In this document: positions 34,401 to 46,600 of the stretch, one piece after another
Position numbering within the stretch: the first letter of the stretch is position 1
Layout of the letters: the number at the start of each line of letters is the position of its first letter
DNA from: Oryzias latipes
Taxonomy: Eukaryota; Chordata; Actinopteri; Beloniformes; Adrianichthyidae
Assembly: GCF_002234675.1 (NCBI RefSeq)
Contig: NC_019868.2
Location: 6,632,082 to 6,696,081, forward strand
DNA: 64,000 nt
Reading direction: 5' to 3'
Program-made: the position numbers and the translations under genes
The notes under the pieces: generated by a model
Database searches by the model: none
The model's input: the letters and a program-made list of their open reading frames with translations, nothing else
Told to the model about the DNA's origin: nothing

Positions 34401-37121
34401 GGTAAATAATAGGAGAATAACACCAAGAATAGCCAAGTAAGCTAACACAAAGCTATGGTTATGGGCAGGATACTGTGATGGCTGGAAAAAAAAACAGGAA
34501 GTGGACGATTTCTTTAAAAAAATGAAGTCCAGGAGTTGGACCATCACACAAGGAGGCGCAGTGAAAGAACCCAATAAAGACTAACTCGCACTATCCATCA
34601 GTACTTTAGCACAAATAGAAAAACTATTTTTTAAAGGTTAAATTGTTCAACAACTATAACCAAAGGGTGGGAATGAATCATCATTGGTGTCACGTCTAAT
34701 CTGAGTTTAACTCTTTCCTTTGAAAAGGTTTTCTGGGAAGTTATCTGGTGGAGAAATTCTCTCTGTTCATTTATTATTTCCCATAAAAAGCTTTCAAATA
34801 AAACTTTAGATCCCTCTGCCAAAATCCTCAAAGTTTTGTCCTCATTTTTAGATTGTAAATTGAACCCTTACCACACGGTATACATTTAACAGGCTGACAG
34901 CACCCCCAACAGGTGAGGGGAGAAACAGCAGCAGGTGCAACTCCGGTTCACGGGTTAGTTAGTGAAGGTTACGTTGTCAGCGCTGGCATCAGCCTGTTCA
35001 CCGAAAAGCAAAACAATTTAGCAGGGAATTCAGAAAAATGTACCGTTTGTATGTTCAACAACCTTCAGGTCAGTCAACAAGGAAGAGAAGAATCTCCGAG
35101 GAAACCCAGGAATCTGCAGAGGTGAGGGCCTTTGTGGCTCCAGCGTTTCTTTTTCCGTCCACCGCTGGCGATGGGTGGATGTCGCAATCTGAACTGAACT
35201 CTTTTACAGAAATCTCAGGCTGAGCAGGAGGTGAAGGAGCTCAGTGTTCAAGGAGAAGGAGACAACAACAGTGGTGAGAAGGAGCTTCAGACACTAGATC
35301 CACCAAGTGTCCCTGCTGATAAACATATAGGATAGATAAATACAACAGAAGAGAAAAACTATATCAAAGGTTGTTACGCTTGTGTTCTCAGATCATCCTT
35401 CCTCTGTGAGCCGTTCAGATGATGTCAAACAGGAGAAGCCGGATGAGGTAGCGTCCTTACAGCATCTTGAGACGTTCTTCTGTGACCCCATACAGTTTTT
35501 CAGCTGATGAAAAGCCATCTCTTCCCTGCAGGGTCAGGAGAAGCACCGAGACGACCAGGAGACACCGGCAAAACGGCGCAGAGGACGGCCGCCCAAATCT
35601 GCACCTGTAGAAGATTCTGGTAATAAAAAAAAGACTTATCAAACCAAAAGAAGAAGGAAAAATATCATTTTTTTGTGTCTCATTTTGTAAAAGCTTTGGG
35701 GAATCAAAATAAGAGCTTATACAAATGTGAGAATTTTTACATCAGACTTTTTTTTTTAAATCTTCACTAAAGATCAAAAGGAAAAGAAAGCACCTGAGAA
35801 AGAAGGCGAACATGTTGATGAAGAAGAGGAGGAGGACAGTGAGAAAGAGGACGAGGAGAAAGGAAGTTCAACCAGGGCTACGACTCGTTTAGCGTCTCGC
35901 TTGGAGGCGGAGAGGTAATTCAAGCGGAAGTGGTGACCTCACTGACATTAGCTGTTAACAGCTCTGCTCTTGATTTACGGAGACTGAAACATTAAAGTGT
36001 GATCATCTGGTATTATGATATCCAACAGCTGACTGTTGCAGTGTCTATAGTTTCCCCCCTGAAGAACACCCTTTTCTTCTTCTGCTACTCAGAAACAAGC
36101 CGAGTAAACCGTCAACGCGGGCGAGTCGGCAGGGCGGCAAAGAGGAGGCGGCGCCGGCGGCCAGCACGCGGTGGGTTCGTTCTCCAGGGTCAGCAGAACG
36201 GAGGAAAAGGCAGCATGTCTGAAGCTGCAGGTTGCAGCTCCATGACACAAAAAAGCTTTGTTGCCCAAATCTCCAGAGCAGTTTTCCTAACGACTCTGGG
36301 GATTTGGGCTTCTGGTGACCGTATCAGATAAACCATAACTAAGTTGATTTTCAAACCATACATTCTTTAAAGAAGCTCTTTCTCTGTCCTCCTTTCTGAA
36401 AACGAAAACGAAAATTAGATTATTGAGGACAGATGAAGAGCAAATCTGTTTGTCGACAGCTTCATTCTGCATCCCAAAGTGTGGGGGGGGGCTTTGCAGG
36501 TTTGTGTTTCTTTATCATGGATTAATTTAGGGAGTACATATTTGTGAACAAATTATTTTAAAAAACAGGAAACGAAATGAGTTTAGGTTTGGTTTTGATA
36601 GACTCTTATTCATTTGAATGTATGACAAAAAAGAATAAAAGCACGTTTTGGCTGTACGTTCAGCAGAAAACAGGCTTTTTCATGGTCCGTGTGAAAACGC
36701 GTTCCAGCTGTCCGTCTTCATTCCCCCTTTTCACGGATTTGTTCCTTACATCTCCGCTCTTGTAAACCATTCTGCAAGAAATGTTTTTACTTAGTGTTAA
36801 ATTCCAGAAACACGAAGGAAGTCCTGAAATGTAAAGCAGGTGTTTTTTTTTTTTTTTAAATCTCTGACATTTTTTCTTTCCTTTCCGTCTCCATGTGATC
36901 TGTGGACAAGCTGCTGTCTGTGTGCACGGCAAGATTTTTCACAAATAACCCAAGAATTAACAAATGGACTGACACTTGCTCCTTGTTTCCCCTCCTGCAG
37001 GGGGACGAGGGGCCCGGCAGCAGTGAGGGGGGGCCGTAAGCGGGAGGCCAGCCCTCCTGCTGTGCGAACGCGGGGAGGACAGAAATCAGAGGAGCCCGCT
37101 TCCAAGAGAGCCAAGCGCTGA
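25415..37121 (+). CDS. bod1l1: Biorientation of chromosomes in cell division protein 1-like 1
   Basis: 29 coding exons, 1632 residues: 25415-25531, 25641-25765, 25853-26043, 26787-27269, 27424-27573, 27708-27874, 27959-28055, 28611-28737, 28838-28898, 28987-30763, 30829-30899, 30987-31062, 31182-31295, 31377-31420, 31501-31546, 31641-31702, 32309-32384, 32704-32759, 32827-32884, 33052-33098, 33171-33404, 33515-33632, 35069-35121, 35210-35273, 35392-35447, 35532-35619, 35773-35914, 36093-36170, 37001-37121. Residues about 10-130 form the Shg1/BOD1 domain (LVSMIVNHLKTQGLFDQF, VDNFVSNHL, WSPHLNKNQLRNNIRQLV). Then come long Lys/Glu-rich disordered stretches, mostly in the 1.8-kb exon, and near the C-terminus an AT-hook (KRRRGRPPKS) and a Gly/Arg-rich tail (VRGGRKREASPP) ending KRAKR. 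BOD1L protects stalled replication forks with RAD51 and SETD1A (family knowledge). It is about half the length of the human protein. Confidence 0.93.
26090..26645 (+). mobile_element. TTAA-MITE family 1, copy 4 (full length)
   Basis: 556 bases flanked by TTAA at 26090-26093 and 26642-26645, inside bod1l1 intron 3. The left end AGCTCCACTCCCATCA and right end GGAATGGATCTTTAA are diverged inverted repeats of AAAGACCCACTC. At 26335 it carries an ORF-like segment MVSSTRAIEPYSVDPESSS, continuing VEENKDVH, shared with other copies. Confidence 0.85.
28187..28321 (+). mobile_element. TTAA-MITE family 2, copy 1
   Basis: 135 bases between TTAA at 28187-28190 and at 28318-28321, in bod1l1 intron 7. It begins TTAACCCCATGACGCCTGAA and carries AGCCAAAGTGGTTTGATGCA, shared with copies at 43542 and 59712. 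Non-coding. Confidence 0.8.
31718..32255 (-). mobile_element. TTAA-MITE family 1, copy 5 (full length, ORF-like segment best kept)
   Basis: 538 bases flanked by TTAA at 31718-31721 and 32252-32255, in bod1l1 intron 16, on the minus strand. The left terminus is TTAAAGACCCACTCTGG and the right is GATCAAAAGATGATCGGAGT. The minus-strand reading (about 32060 down to 31910) gives [20 protein letters not shown] followed by QVDASEWSRKLVAC, the longest version of the shared segment. Confidence 0.85.
33633..35068. other. bod1l1 intron 22
   Basis: 1.4 kb intron holding a LINE 3'-end remnant (about 34035-34262, minus strand). The remainder is A/T-rich and unassigned. Confidence 0.5.
34035..34262 (-). 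mobile_element. LINE 3'-end fragment (minus strand)
   Basis: On the minus strand a segment translates to pieces such as RLKHVPAGRS and FFPSAIGLL followed by a stop. These resemble the C-terminal end of fish non-LTR retrotransposon ORFs (the pattern SFIPxAIxLLN). It is 5'-truncated, as LINE insertions usually are. The clade (Rex/L2/CR1-like) cannot be settled by eye. Confidence 0.5.
36171..37000. other. Last bod1l1 intron
   Basis: 830 bases with a short G run near 36482 and no repeat or exon that I recognise. Confidence 0.5.
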
Positions 37122-40100
37122 GACCTCTGGGAGCTGTGGAACGTTTAACTGGTGCGATGTTGTTTTTACGCCCCACATTTAAAGATGTACAGTTAAGCTG
37201 TTTGTGCTCCGCTGACTGTTGATGTTCTGGATAGCATTAGACGCTCTTCCCTGACGCTTGAGTGCTAACCTGAGGATCTATGTAAGAACCCCCTCAGAAA
37301 ACACGCCGCCGCTCTGCACCCATATGGTTTGCATCAGACTCCATCCATTCCGTGGTTTGCTGGCCGATGCCAAGCGAACCGGAGCCGCTCAGGCCTATCA
37401 AAGGCCTAATGTGCAGCCCGGCCGAGCTCCCAGATGAAGAGCGGGAGCTGGAATCCTGTCGGAAGGAGAAGCCAGACGTGCACAGCTGTCAGAGGTGTCC
37501 CTTCTGTCGATGCGTCATGTTCATTCTGTGAATGAAACTGCATGTCCACTGTAATAACAGCAGGATGATTCAGGGACGAGATCCGCCCCACAGAGCGCTC
37601 ACGTTTTGGGACTTCACTCGGCATTCCGTTCCTCACTCCAGCTCTGAATTTTTCTCTATATGAACACTTTTGCTACATGCTTTTAGTTTCCAAATGGTCA
37701 TTTCATGTTTTTCCATTAGAATTGTATTAAAATTTTCATTTTTCATCTTTGTATTCTTTACAGTTACTTATTTGTTTAACCTTAGTTTTTTTTTTTAAGT
37801 ATGTCCAAACAGGAAGATAATTTAGATGATTTATTTAAAAGAAAATACGCCAAAGAAAATGTGATCACTCTTGGGAAATTCATAAATTGAATATTTGCAG
37901 CACATTATATATTTTTTTTCTTTCGTCTCATTTTCTGTAATAAGTAATTCAGCGCCTACAGAATGGAAAAGAGGGGGAGATTCTGCCATTAATGCGACAC
38001 TAAAAAACTGAAATAATCAGCTTCCATTAGCATATTTAGGGAGTTTCATTGCTGCTCATGAATCTTTTGCATCCAGAAGGGAACGCCTGTCGCAGTTTTC
38101 CAGCCGTTTCTACAGGTTGTTAAGGTTGAACTCCTCAACGGTGCACCTCGCTCAGGTATTTCCTGGTGTTCAGGCGCTCCAAGCCTTCCAGCATCCGTCC
38201 AGCAGCCCTCATTAACAGACTGGATCGGCTCTCTGGCAGACAGAAGGCCTGCTTTTCACTCGCGGCTTCCATTAGATCGCCTCCACCTTGGTATTTTTGA
38301 AACGATTGTAGTCCAAAATCATTTCAGAAGCAAGTTTGCTGCCACTAAATAATTCTGAATATTTAAGGCCCATTAGGCAGATTTATGGGCAGCTGGCTTT
38401 ATGGGACGGGCTCCTGCCAGGACCTCACATCAAGAGAAGGCAGCAGCACAGGATCCAGACACTGCAGAAACTGTAACCTGCCGTGACAGGCTGAGAGAAG
38501 CTGACTTCAGCACAGCGTTGTTCCTCTGCTGCAGCACAAGTACAGTTTTTTTCAGCATCATTCTGAAGTGTTGCTCATTAAAACGCAAAGAAACCAGACA
38601 GAATGTGAAACAACAGCATCAAGAAGATCTCTACTGACATCAGAGCAGCATTTTCTGACTGCTAATTCTTTGATAAATTATACTTTATGTATTATGAGTC
38701 TGAAAATAACAGAACTTTTACTTCTTTTTTTTTTTTAGCAACTTATAAAAAGCTTTCTACACTTCATATAAACGCGTTTCTGTTCTAAAAGAAACACAAT
38801 AACAGTGGATAATAGGATTGGTTTTCAAAAAAAACTGACACCAAAAATCCAAATCTATTTTTTAAATATGAATTTCACATGGTAGACGCGGGTAAATCTT
38901 TGGGTTTGAACTTCTGATCTCACACACAAGCGCCCAAGAATCACCTCAATAAAACTTTGTTCCTAAGGATTTTTGTTTTCTAATTTATACTTTTGAAAAA
39001 GAAAAAGATGGAAAATATGCCAATAAGTATCCATAACCTTATTATTATTTAAAATCACAACCAAAGCAAAAAAATGTTTTTAAGATAAGTGAATCACTCA
39101 ATCTTCCCCCAAACCAACTGAGATGCCAATAAAGATTTTGAATAATAAGAACAACCTTTGGGAGATGAAAAATCTACATATATGCTCCTACTTCAACAGG
39201 ACTGAGATTACAGCAACACTGAAATTATAATCCCTAATATTCAGCCGTAATCGTGTGCTTCAGTCTTTCTTCTTTATATATTAAGTAACATTCATTTCTG
39301 TTTGTGTTTGACTTCCAGTGTCATTTCTATACTTCGGTGCAAAAAAAAGGATGCACTTTGAAATTAATAACCTCTGGCAAACATTTGCTTTAATACTTTG
39401 TTTAAAAATAAGTTGTTTACAAGTTAGAACAAAAGTAATATTAGAATTTCTATAAATTCATTTTAAAAATCAGCTAAAAGGAAATGAATGAGGCCCAAAC
39501 TTCATCCTTTGAATAATTTCATGGGCTCTATTTTTGTAAAATAAGAAAAGAGCTTTTAATATTCAAACCTCTGAAAAGACTTGTGGAGCAATTTATTCTG
39601 ATATTGTAACATTTACGATCTCAGTAATTTTAAAAGATTTATAAATCCTAAAAAGTGATGTTATATTTTCCCATTATTTATTGAAAAATAATCCACATTT
39701 CCTCTTCTTCTAAAAAAGATATTTCTGTAAACTGGTGTTGCAGGATTAGGGATTTTTCTTGCCCCTAATCCCAATCTGTGAGCCTCAAAACAGACTTTAT
39801 TGTTTATAGCAACTATAAACTAAGTGCAGCAACAAAGATTTTTCTTATTTTAGAAAAAAAAAATCCCAACATTTCCTTTGCTTATGTGCTGAACTAAAAC
39901 GATGTGAGCAGAAGTTAAATCTGTGCCTGAAAATGTCACTGCGAAAACAAAAACCCCTTCTTTAAATGAGCACAAAAATTGGCCAATGGGGTAAAAGAAA
40001 TACTCATTCTTGACACCAAGACATGATTTCTGAAACTAAGATTGTTGACTATTGAAAAACTTTCTTTATAAGATTCTTTTTCTTGTAAGACAAAAAAAAA

Positions 40101-41189
40101 ATAAGGCAATTTTTCTCAAAACTAAATTCAGTTTTGCAGTCCAGGCAGGAGGATACTCCCATCGACTAGGACTCCACAAAAACAAGCTGGAATCAACATC
40201 TGACTTCACTCTGAAAGGGTGTAAAACGTGAGCTAAGAAAGGACGGATCCAGAAATCCCAGCAGCCCCCTCCCTCCAGCACAGGCGTGTAAACACCAGGA
40301 GAAAACAGGAGAACCTGATTGAGTGCAGCCATGAAATGCCATCCTCCTCCCTGCAGGCTGGTCTGCAGGCTGTTCTCCTCGTGCAGCAGGGCTGTGGAGG
40401 GATGGTGGTTTCACACGGCTGTCAACTGGAATCCAAGTAACTGCTGCATTTGAGTGGAGGGGATCCTCGCCGGCTGCTGCGGGGGCAGCAGGCCTCCCGC
40501 GCTCCTGCTGCTGCCGCCCCTCTGCTCTGGGAGTGCTCCTTCCTCTACGGGGGATTTGGCCCGGCCGGCTGGCACTGAATGAAATGTGCTGCCATTCAGC
40601 CACTCCTCTAACAAGACATAAAAGTTAACAGGTGTTTAACGTCAGGAGCACTTTAAGCAGGAGTCACAGAAATGACCTGCGACAGGCAGCAGGGGGGGGG
40701 GAGGGCACGGCTTACAGTCTCACTGTTCTGCTCTTTTACACCTCATGCATTGAAATGGCTCTGCAGACGACATTTGTTTGCTCACAGCATTGGGGATTGT
40801 TTGCTTTGTGTCAAAAAAAAAGTGTTGTTTTGATATTCAGGAAACATTTGGCTTGGATTCTCCAAATTTCAGTGCAGCAGAAATCCAAGTTTAGTGTGCT
40901 GCTGCAGAGAGGAAGACGGGCCGTTACAAAGCTGTCCTTGTTACCATTTTAGGGTTTACTATTGCTTTTAACATGCAACAAAACAGATGAAAACAGAGTT
41001 TTTTTTGGGAAGAACCCTGAAGTGAGCTTTTTATGAGTCCCAATTAATTTATTTCTTTACATATTGAATCTGTCTTGATGTAATAACTCTTTGGTCATAT
41101 CTCGGTCCTATTTATCCCCCTTTTTTTTGCTGTTTGGTTGATTATTTTGTTGGAGCATCAGCGCCTTCATGCTACGGCCTAAATATGAA

Positions 41190-41335
41190 GCCACAAGGGG
41201 GCTCAAGTCTCCCCGTGCCGGTCCCCAGCCCGGGTACAAATACAGTGTTGTGTCATCCGGTGTAAAAATCTCTGCCAAGCCACATGTTAGAATCAGTGGA
41301 AGTATTGGCGCCCTCGATGGGACGCACCAAAAGGT
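41190..41335 (+). mobile_element. Diverged teleost LINE-tail-like fragment
   Basis: CTCCCCGTGCCGGTCCCCAG followed by CATCCGGTGTAAAAATCTCTG resembles the widely repeated teleost sequence with GTGCCGGTCCCAAGCCCGG and GGCATCCGGCGTAAAA. Assigned from memory of that motif; fragmentary. Confidence 0.45.
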
Positions 41336-41388
41336 GAACAACAGCAAGAGAGTTGTTACTTGTTTGGACTTTTTCTTTTTTTCTATAT

Positions 41389-41843
41389 TAGGGGTCTGCA
41401 ACCTGATCCCCCAGAGCCACATGCGGCTCTTTTATCCCTCCATTCTATCTTTTTGGCTTTAAAGAAAAATGCTAAAACTTTGAATAAATATTAAATTAGT
41501 CGGCTAAATCAAACACATGCTAGTCCAGGCTGCACAATATCATTCAGTTGTTGTCGTGACGATAGAAAATGCCATGTTTGACCTGCATTTTTTAATTAAA
41601 TAAATCTGCTGCAGCAGGAGGATCTTATTTGACACAGGCTGTATTTTATTTTGAAAGGAACTTGAATGTTCTGCTGTCAAAGTAAAGGGGTTATTTATAG
41701 AAGAATAAACCAAAATAAAAAGCTATATTGTTATGAATGAATGTTGTAATGTCTACATAAATATAGATAAAGTGTATTTTTATAAAAGTGTCTCTAACTG
41801 GACCAAAGGACTCTTTTGGTGTCAAAGGTTATGGACCCCTGTA
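41389..41843 (+). mobile_element. hAT-type MITE, copy B
   Basis: Starts TAGGGGTCTGCAACCTGATC and ends AGGTTATGGACCCCTGTA, a clear inverted repeat. Internal CAGAGCCACATGCGGCTCTT and GTATTTTATTTTGAAAGGAA match copy A at 14677. 455 bases, non-coding. Confidence 0.85.
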
Positions 41844-42088
41844 GGAACTGATTTTGTGTCCTTTTGTGGACCCCTGTCCCTGCTCTCTGCAGATTAATGG
41901 TTTCTTCCGCATGGATCTGTCGCAGCGCTAGCAGAAAACATCCATCCTATCCGCTGTTCCTCTGACAACACCTCAAATGAGAAAATGGTCCTGAAATGTT
42001 CACAGCGATCCTCTACACAGCTGGTGTTCACCAGGAGACTTAGACTCACTGAAAGAGGTTTGAAGGACGTCTTAAGTTGGGCATGAAT

Positions 42089-42102
42089 GGGGGGGGGGGG
42101 GG
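42089..42102. repeat. Homopolymer G tract (14 G)
   Basis: Uninterrupted run of 14 G in the bod1l1-nkx3-2 interval. Similar C runs occur at 50545-50559 (15 C). Confidence 0.9.
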
Positions 42103-42924
42103 CATGCAGCAGAAGGCCCCTCAGACCACAGAAGCCTTTCTGGATCTGCTTCAGCTGCATGCATTATCTGCTGCGTTCCAGAAGATCGTTTGTCAGCATG
42201 ACAGAGCTGAACTTGGACAATAAATCACCCCTGTGCTATCTACACACATTAATTGGACTGTAACAGGGGGCTGCCCCCCACACACACACACACTTGGGAG
42301 CAGATCTGGCAGATGTGTGTTGAGGCCTCCAGGAGACACGGGAACTGCTTTGTTTCCATTTGCTGTACTAAGTGCTCTGTCCCACGCGCTTTTTCATGTC
42401 TACTCTTTCCATCCAAAGATCCCTTTTTGGTGGAGAAAGTGGTTTTTTTTTTTTTTGCAACATCGTTGTCTAAAAGCATACTTGAAGCTGACCATAACTC
42501 CAACTCCGCCTCCATCTCCCCGTTTCCCTCCGCTCTCCAGTGTTGAGGTTGATTAAAGGTGCTATCATGGCAGATCTGATATTTGGTGAGAAATCTCCAG
42601 GGCGTTTGGGAGCAAATCACTCTTGGCAGTGTCCTTTCATGTGTTGCTCCATCTGAACACAATTTAGCAGCAAAAACAGCGAGGGGGGTGGAGGAGCTGC
42701 AGGCTGCGTGCCTCTTTCTCCATACCAGCACACGAGGAGGAAGACAAAAAAAAAATCTAGATCTGTCATAAACACACTTCTGAAAGGAAGGAAAGCAGAG
42801 GTGTTTCATAGCAGCACGCATGTTGGTGAATCATGCCAGATTTCTGCTTAAAACAGGAGATTAAAGCTGAGGAGGTGTGGCAGGAGGAGGAGGAGGAGGA
42901 GGGTGGAGCATCCAACAACCTAAT

Positions 42925-43160
42925 ACTGTACATTATTTGTATCCTTTACTGGAAATCTTACCTCAGAGTTACAGTCAGGCAATATTAAGCAATCGTGTCA
43001 TTGTGGACAGAAAAAGAGCTAGAAATACACTTATTTTCCTGGCACGGCAGATATTAAATAAACAGCTCATCTTTCCATCTTTGACCCTTCATGGACAAAG
43101 GTTCCCGGTCTCACCAGCAGAGGGAGCCACCTTTCATGCAAAGAGCAGACAGCTTCCAGC
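42925..43160. promoter_or_regulatory. Candidate conserved non-coding element with CTCF-like motif
   Basis: A stretch of about 240 bases with balanced composition, unlike its A/T-rich surroundings and unlike the repeats in this window. It contains CCAGCAGAGGGAGCC at about 43114-43128, close to the CTCF core. Its position, 5.5 kb upstream of nkx3-2, suits a distal enhancer or insulator. Conservation is inferred from sequence character only. Confidence 0.35.
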
Positions 43161-43541
43161 TCCTCCATCTGTTTGGTTTGGATCTCTTGTTTCATTATTG
43201 TTTGGTTTTATGAATAATGCTCCAACATTTTATACCTAAAAGATCCAGTATGTTTATCTTTAGACTATCTGACAAAATAAACAAGTTGCAGAGATTCTCC
43301 CTCAGAGCAGCAGGTTGGTCCTAAACTGAGGCACACGGGAAAAATAAAGTGGGTTCGTTTTTCACTGTAGTTACATTTGCAAACATGTGTACTGTTTAAC
43401 TATTTATCATTTTATTCATTTCAGTTTTAAGTAATTTTTAATGAGTTCTTCAAATTTGACAATGTATTTTTTTCCAATATAATAAATAAAAACAGGAAGT
43501 TTATTTCTTTATTATTTATTTTAATGTTACGATAAAATTTT

Positions 43542-43681
43542 TTGATACCTATTGATACAAATATACATCAAACCACTTCTGCTCCAAAATTGCCTTAATT
43601 TAGCATCTGCTTGAAATCTGAACAGAAATGAAATTTGTTTTTCTCATTGCTGAAAATTGATTCAGGTGTCGCGGGGTTTGA
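43542..43681 (-). mobile_element. TTAA-MITE family 2, copy 2
   Basis: Minus-strand copy of the element at 28187: CATCAAACCACTTCTGCTCC, TTTAGCATCTGC and CAGGTGTCGCGGGG line up with it. Its flanks are TTGA on both sides rather than TTAA, as expected for an old insertion. Confidence 0.75.
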
Positions 43682-46600
43682 CTTAGTTTGTTTTGGTTTT
43701 TTTCTCATTGAAGTCTAGTTTTACAGAATAAATTGTATTGATAATAATATTAACTGTTGTTTATTTAAAAGGGAACAATATAATGAAAAAAAAAAACACA
43801 TGGTACAAGGTTGAAAAGCCAGAATTAGGCAAAGGATGTAGTCTTCTGGCCGTGATGTAAAGAGGCACACATACAACAAAATGCAAAATACATGTACAAA
43901 CACAAATACATGTCCAATAACATCCCCCAAATGCAGCCTTTGGATCTAATTTTAGCTGCACTTGTTATCTATTTCCTGTATTCAAATATACTTTATTTTA
44001 TCATTACCCCCCAGCCGTACTTAGTGAGTCAAACGGCTCTTCACATCCTAAGCATTTCATTGCATTGCTGACTTGTGTTTACTATGAATATGACAAATAA
44101 AGCTTCATTCATTCAAAAAAAAAGTCAGCTTTTTTTCATCGCACGTTTTTATTGACGCAATGTCTGTTCACACACTTACTCAGTCTTTAATTATTTTACT
44201 TTTCACCCAGGTAGTTCGTGCTTCGTGTGTGTGATAATACTGACGATTGCTTCATACATACTCCAGTAGCATCACTCTTCTGGAACTTTTGTACAATAGT
44301 TGGATTCTCAAACTTTACTCACACAAACACATGGAATTGTAGCAGCCATACTTGACCAAAATTAAGGCAGAAACTGGAGATTAGCACAGATTTTCTGCAT
44401 CAGGCCTTGACATTTGTGGGATTTGCTTTCTTTGCTTTTGATCTTCTTCCTTTATGGTTGTCGTTTCTGATGTAACACAGTGATCAAACAGACGTGAGCA
44501 AATGGAAAACACTTCTTAGTGATATTGTCTCCTAGTAGACTCCTAATAGAAAGTTATATTCACTGCTGCGCATTAAATAAATTTAAAAAACAAACAAACA
44601 AGGGTGTGAAATTGAAAGAGGAGTCACCCTTTTATTTTTGGCCCATCTTCAATTCTGAAAGGGGATTTTTTTTTCATGGTGCACTTTTTTTCCTTTTTGG
44701 GGGAGAATGGGGTCTTGTCTTTGAGTTTTTTTTTTCTTTTTTTAATGAAAAAGACTGTTTTCCAAAATGTCTGCATACATCTGCTTTTTCTTAATTCTAA
44801 ATTTCGGGGGCAAAATACATTCAATCATTCTGAAAAATGTCCTCCTCTTTACCAAACCTCCTTTGATTGATGAGACACGAATGGGCTCCAGAGTTTCCCT
44901 GCACCTGTGTGCTCATTCCAGAGTTAACGACATCTCCATTGGTTTGTACCTGACATCAAGCCCGTGCCATTCATCACTGCGGACGTTGGCTTGTTTCTTT
45001 TCAGCCAGTCAACTTGTTTCGTTGGACCAGAACCAAGCTAAAGTTCTGGTATCATTTCTTTCACGCTGATTCATCAATGAGTGTCCACGACTTTTGAAAA
45101 ATCTGCTTTTTTAACTGCATGTAAGTTAATTAATTTGCTTTATATAGATCTACTTTGAATCAGTTAACCTTTTGTATTTGTTCTTTAAATCTTAATGCGT
45201 TTTTGTTCTCTTCAGGTTTTTGAATGTCTCCTTTGATCTTCCTGCAGGTTTCTTTGGGCAGCATCTGCATTTGCTTTGGTTTTTCTCTCATGTCCAGCAG
45301 ATTAGAGATTATCTGAAAGTAACTGTCAGTGAAGTAGTATTGCAAATTTCACATTTTTTTGTCAAAGTTCCTGAAAAGCTTCATGGCAATCCTCCTCCTT
45401 AATTTTTAATCCCAGACTACCACAGGGATTATGAATTCATCCGATCATTTGTAAATTTTTCCTTTTTTTGACGGTTTGAGTCCAGGCCAGGCCAGATGTC
45501 CAGAAAACCAACAATGAAAACACAAATTTACTTTTTCAGGGTTACATTTTTAATCAGCTGAATGAGATTACTGATACAGAGCTGTCTGATTATCATTGTT
45601 AAATCCAATTTTCTTCCCTTTGATTTTTTTTTCTAAATAGTTCAAACATATCAACCCTTTTAAAGGTGGGAATTTGTAACCCCGTTGGAAACTTTTGGAA
45701 ACTTTTAGGGTATTTTCCTGCATTTGTGGGCAGTTAGAGATTGCTTTCCAACCTTTTTTCTCAAAATATCCTGTTTTTCATAAACCACAACTATGTGCTG
45801 CTAAAATGTATAAATGAACATCATCACAACTATTTAAGTTTATAGCACCTCTTCTACTGAATTGATGAGAGGAAAACAATAAAAAAATACAAATTTTGCT
45901 TTGTTTTTTCTGCCTTTTTAGCCACCTGTTGACCAGAAAATATCCCGAATAGTCTCATTCCGATAAACTGATTCCGTAATAGAGATTGCTTGATGTAGTT
46001 CTTTTGCTTTGATGCCTAATTTTTTAGTAATATCAATTAATTATTTTGGACATTTAAAATAGATTACACGAGTTACTGGAGTATTTTTCTGTGTAAAAAC
46101 ATATGTTTTTTAATGGTTGCTGGTTATTTCAATCTCATTTGATTGTCGTTTACTTTACTGCATGGATTTCTGTCTGTTAGATCATTGAATGTATTTTTTT
46201 TATTCTTAAAGAAAAACACTTAATAAATCATTTTGTTTCTCACAGAAAGGACAAACAAGCAGCTGACAGAAACTGTGTCAACTAATGTGTCTTTATGCTC
46301 CTATCTGCCAATATTGACCCTAAAGTCTTTACTTTTTGCATAGAAGTGGGTTGTATTCCTATAATTCTGGTACCGTTCAATCTCAGCGTTGAACCTAACA
46401 TTTTTTGTCAGCTGCTGCTCACATTCATGCCACTCAGCCTTTGGCTGCTGCTTTTCCTCAGTCTGGATGCTGAGCAGAAACAGCGCAGCCTTGCTTTGCG
46501 GCACAGTGGCAGCCGCACATCCAGGAGAGCTGGCACACATTTGGCACAACGTTTACCGCTCAGCATGCAGCGAGAGGGACTAAAGAGCGCGTGATGTTCC

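Noticed and set aside
40193-40614. Open frame of 136 codons on the minus strand in the bod1l1-nkx3-2 interval
   Set aside because: No family resemblance, no splice context, and it lies in a GC-richer block that opens frames by composition.
42225-42245. CCCCTGTGCTATC near 42228, like the end of the 4315 MITE
   Set aside because: No matching inverted end was found downstream, so it may be chance or a lone end.
42249-42821. 190-codon open frame on the minus strand
   Set aside because: Runs through homopolymers and a CA repeat with no domain, and no promoter or splice signs.
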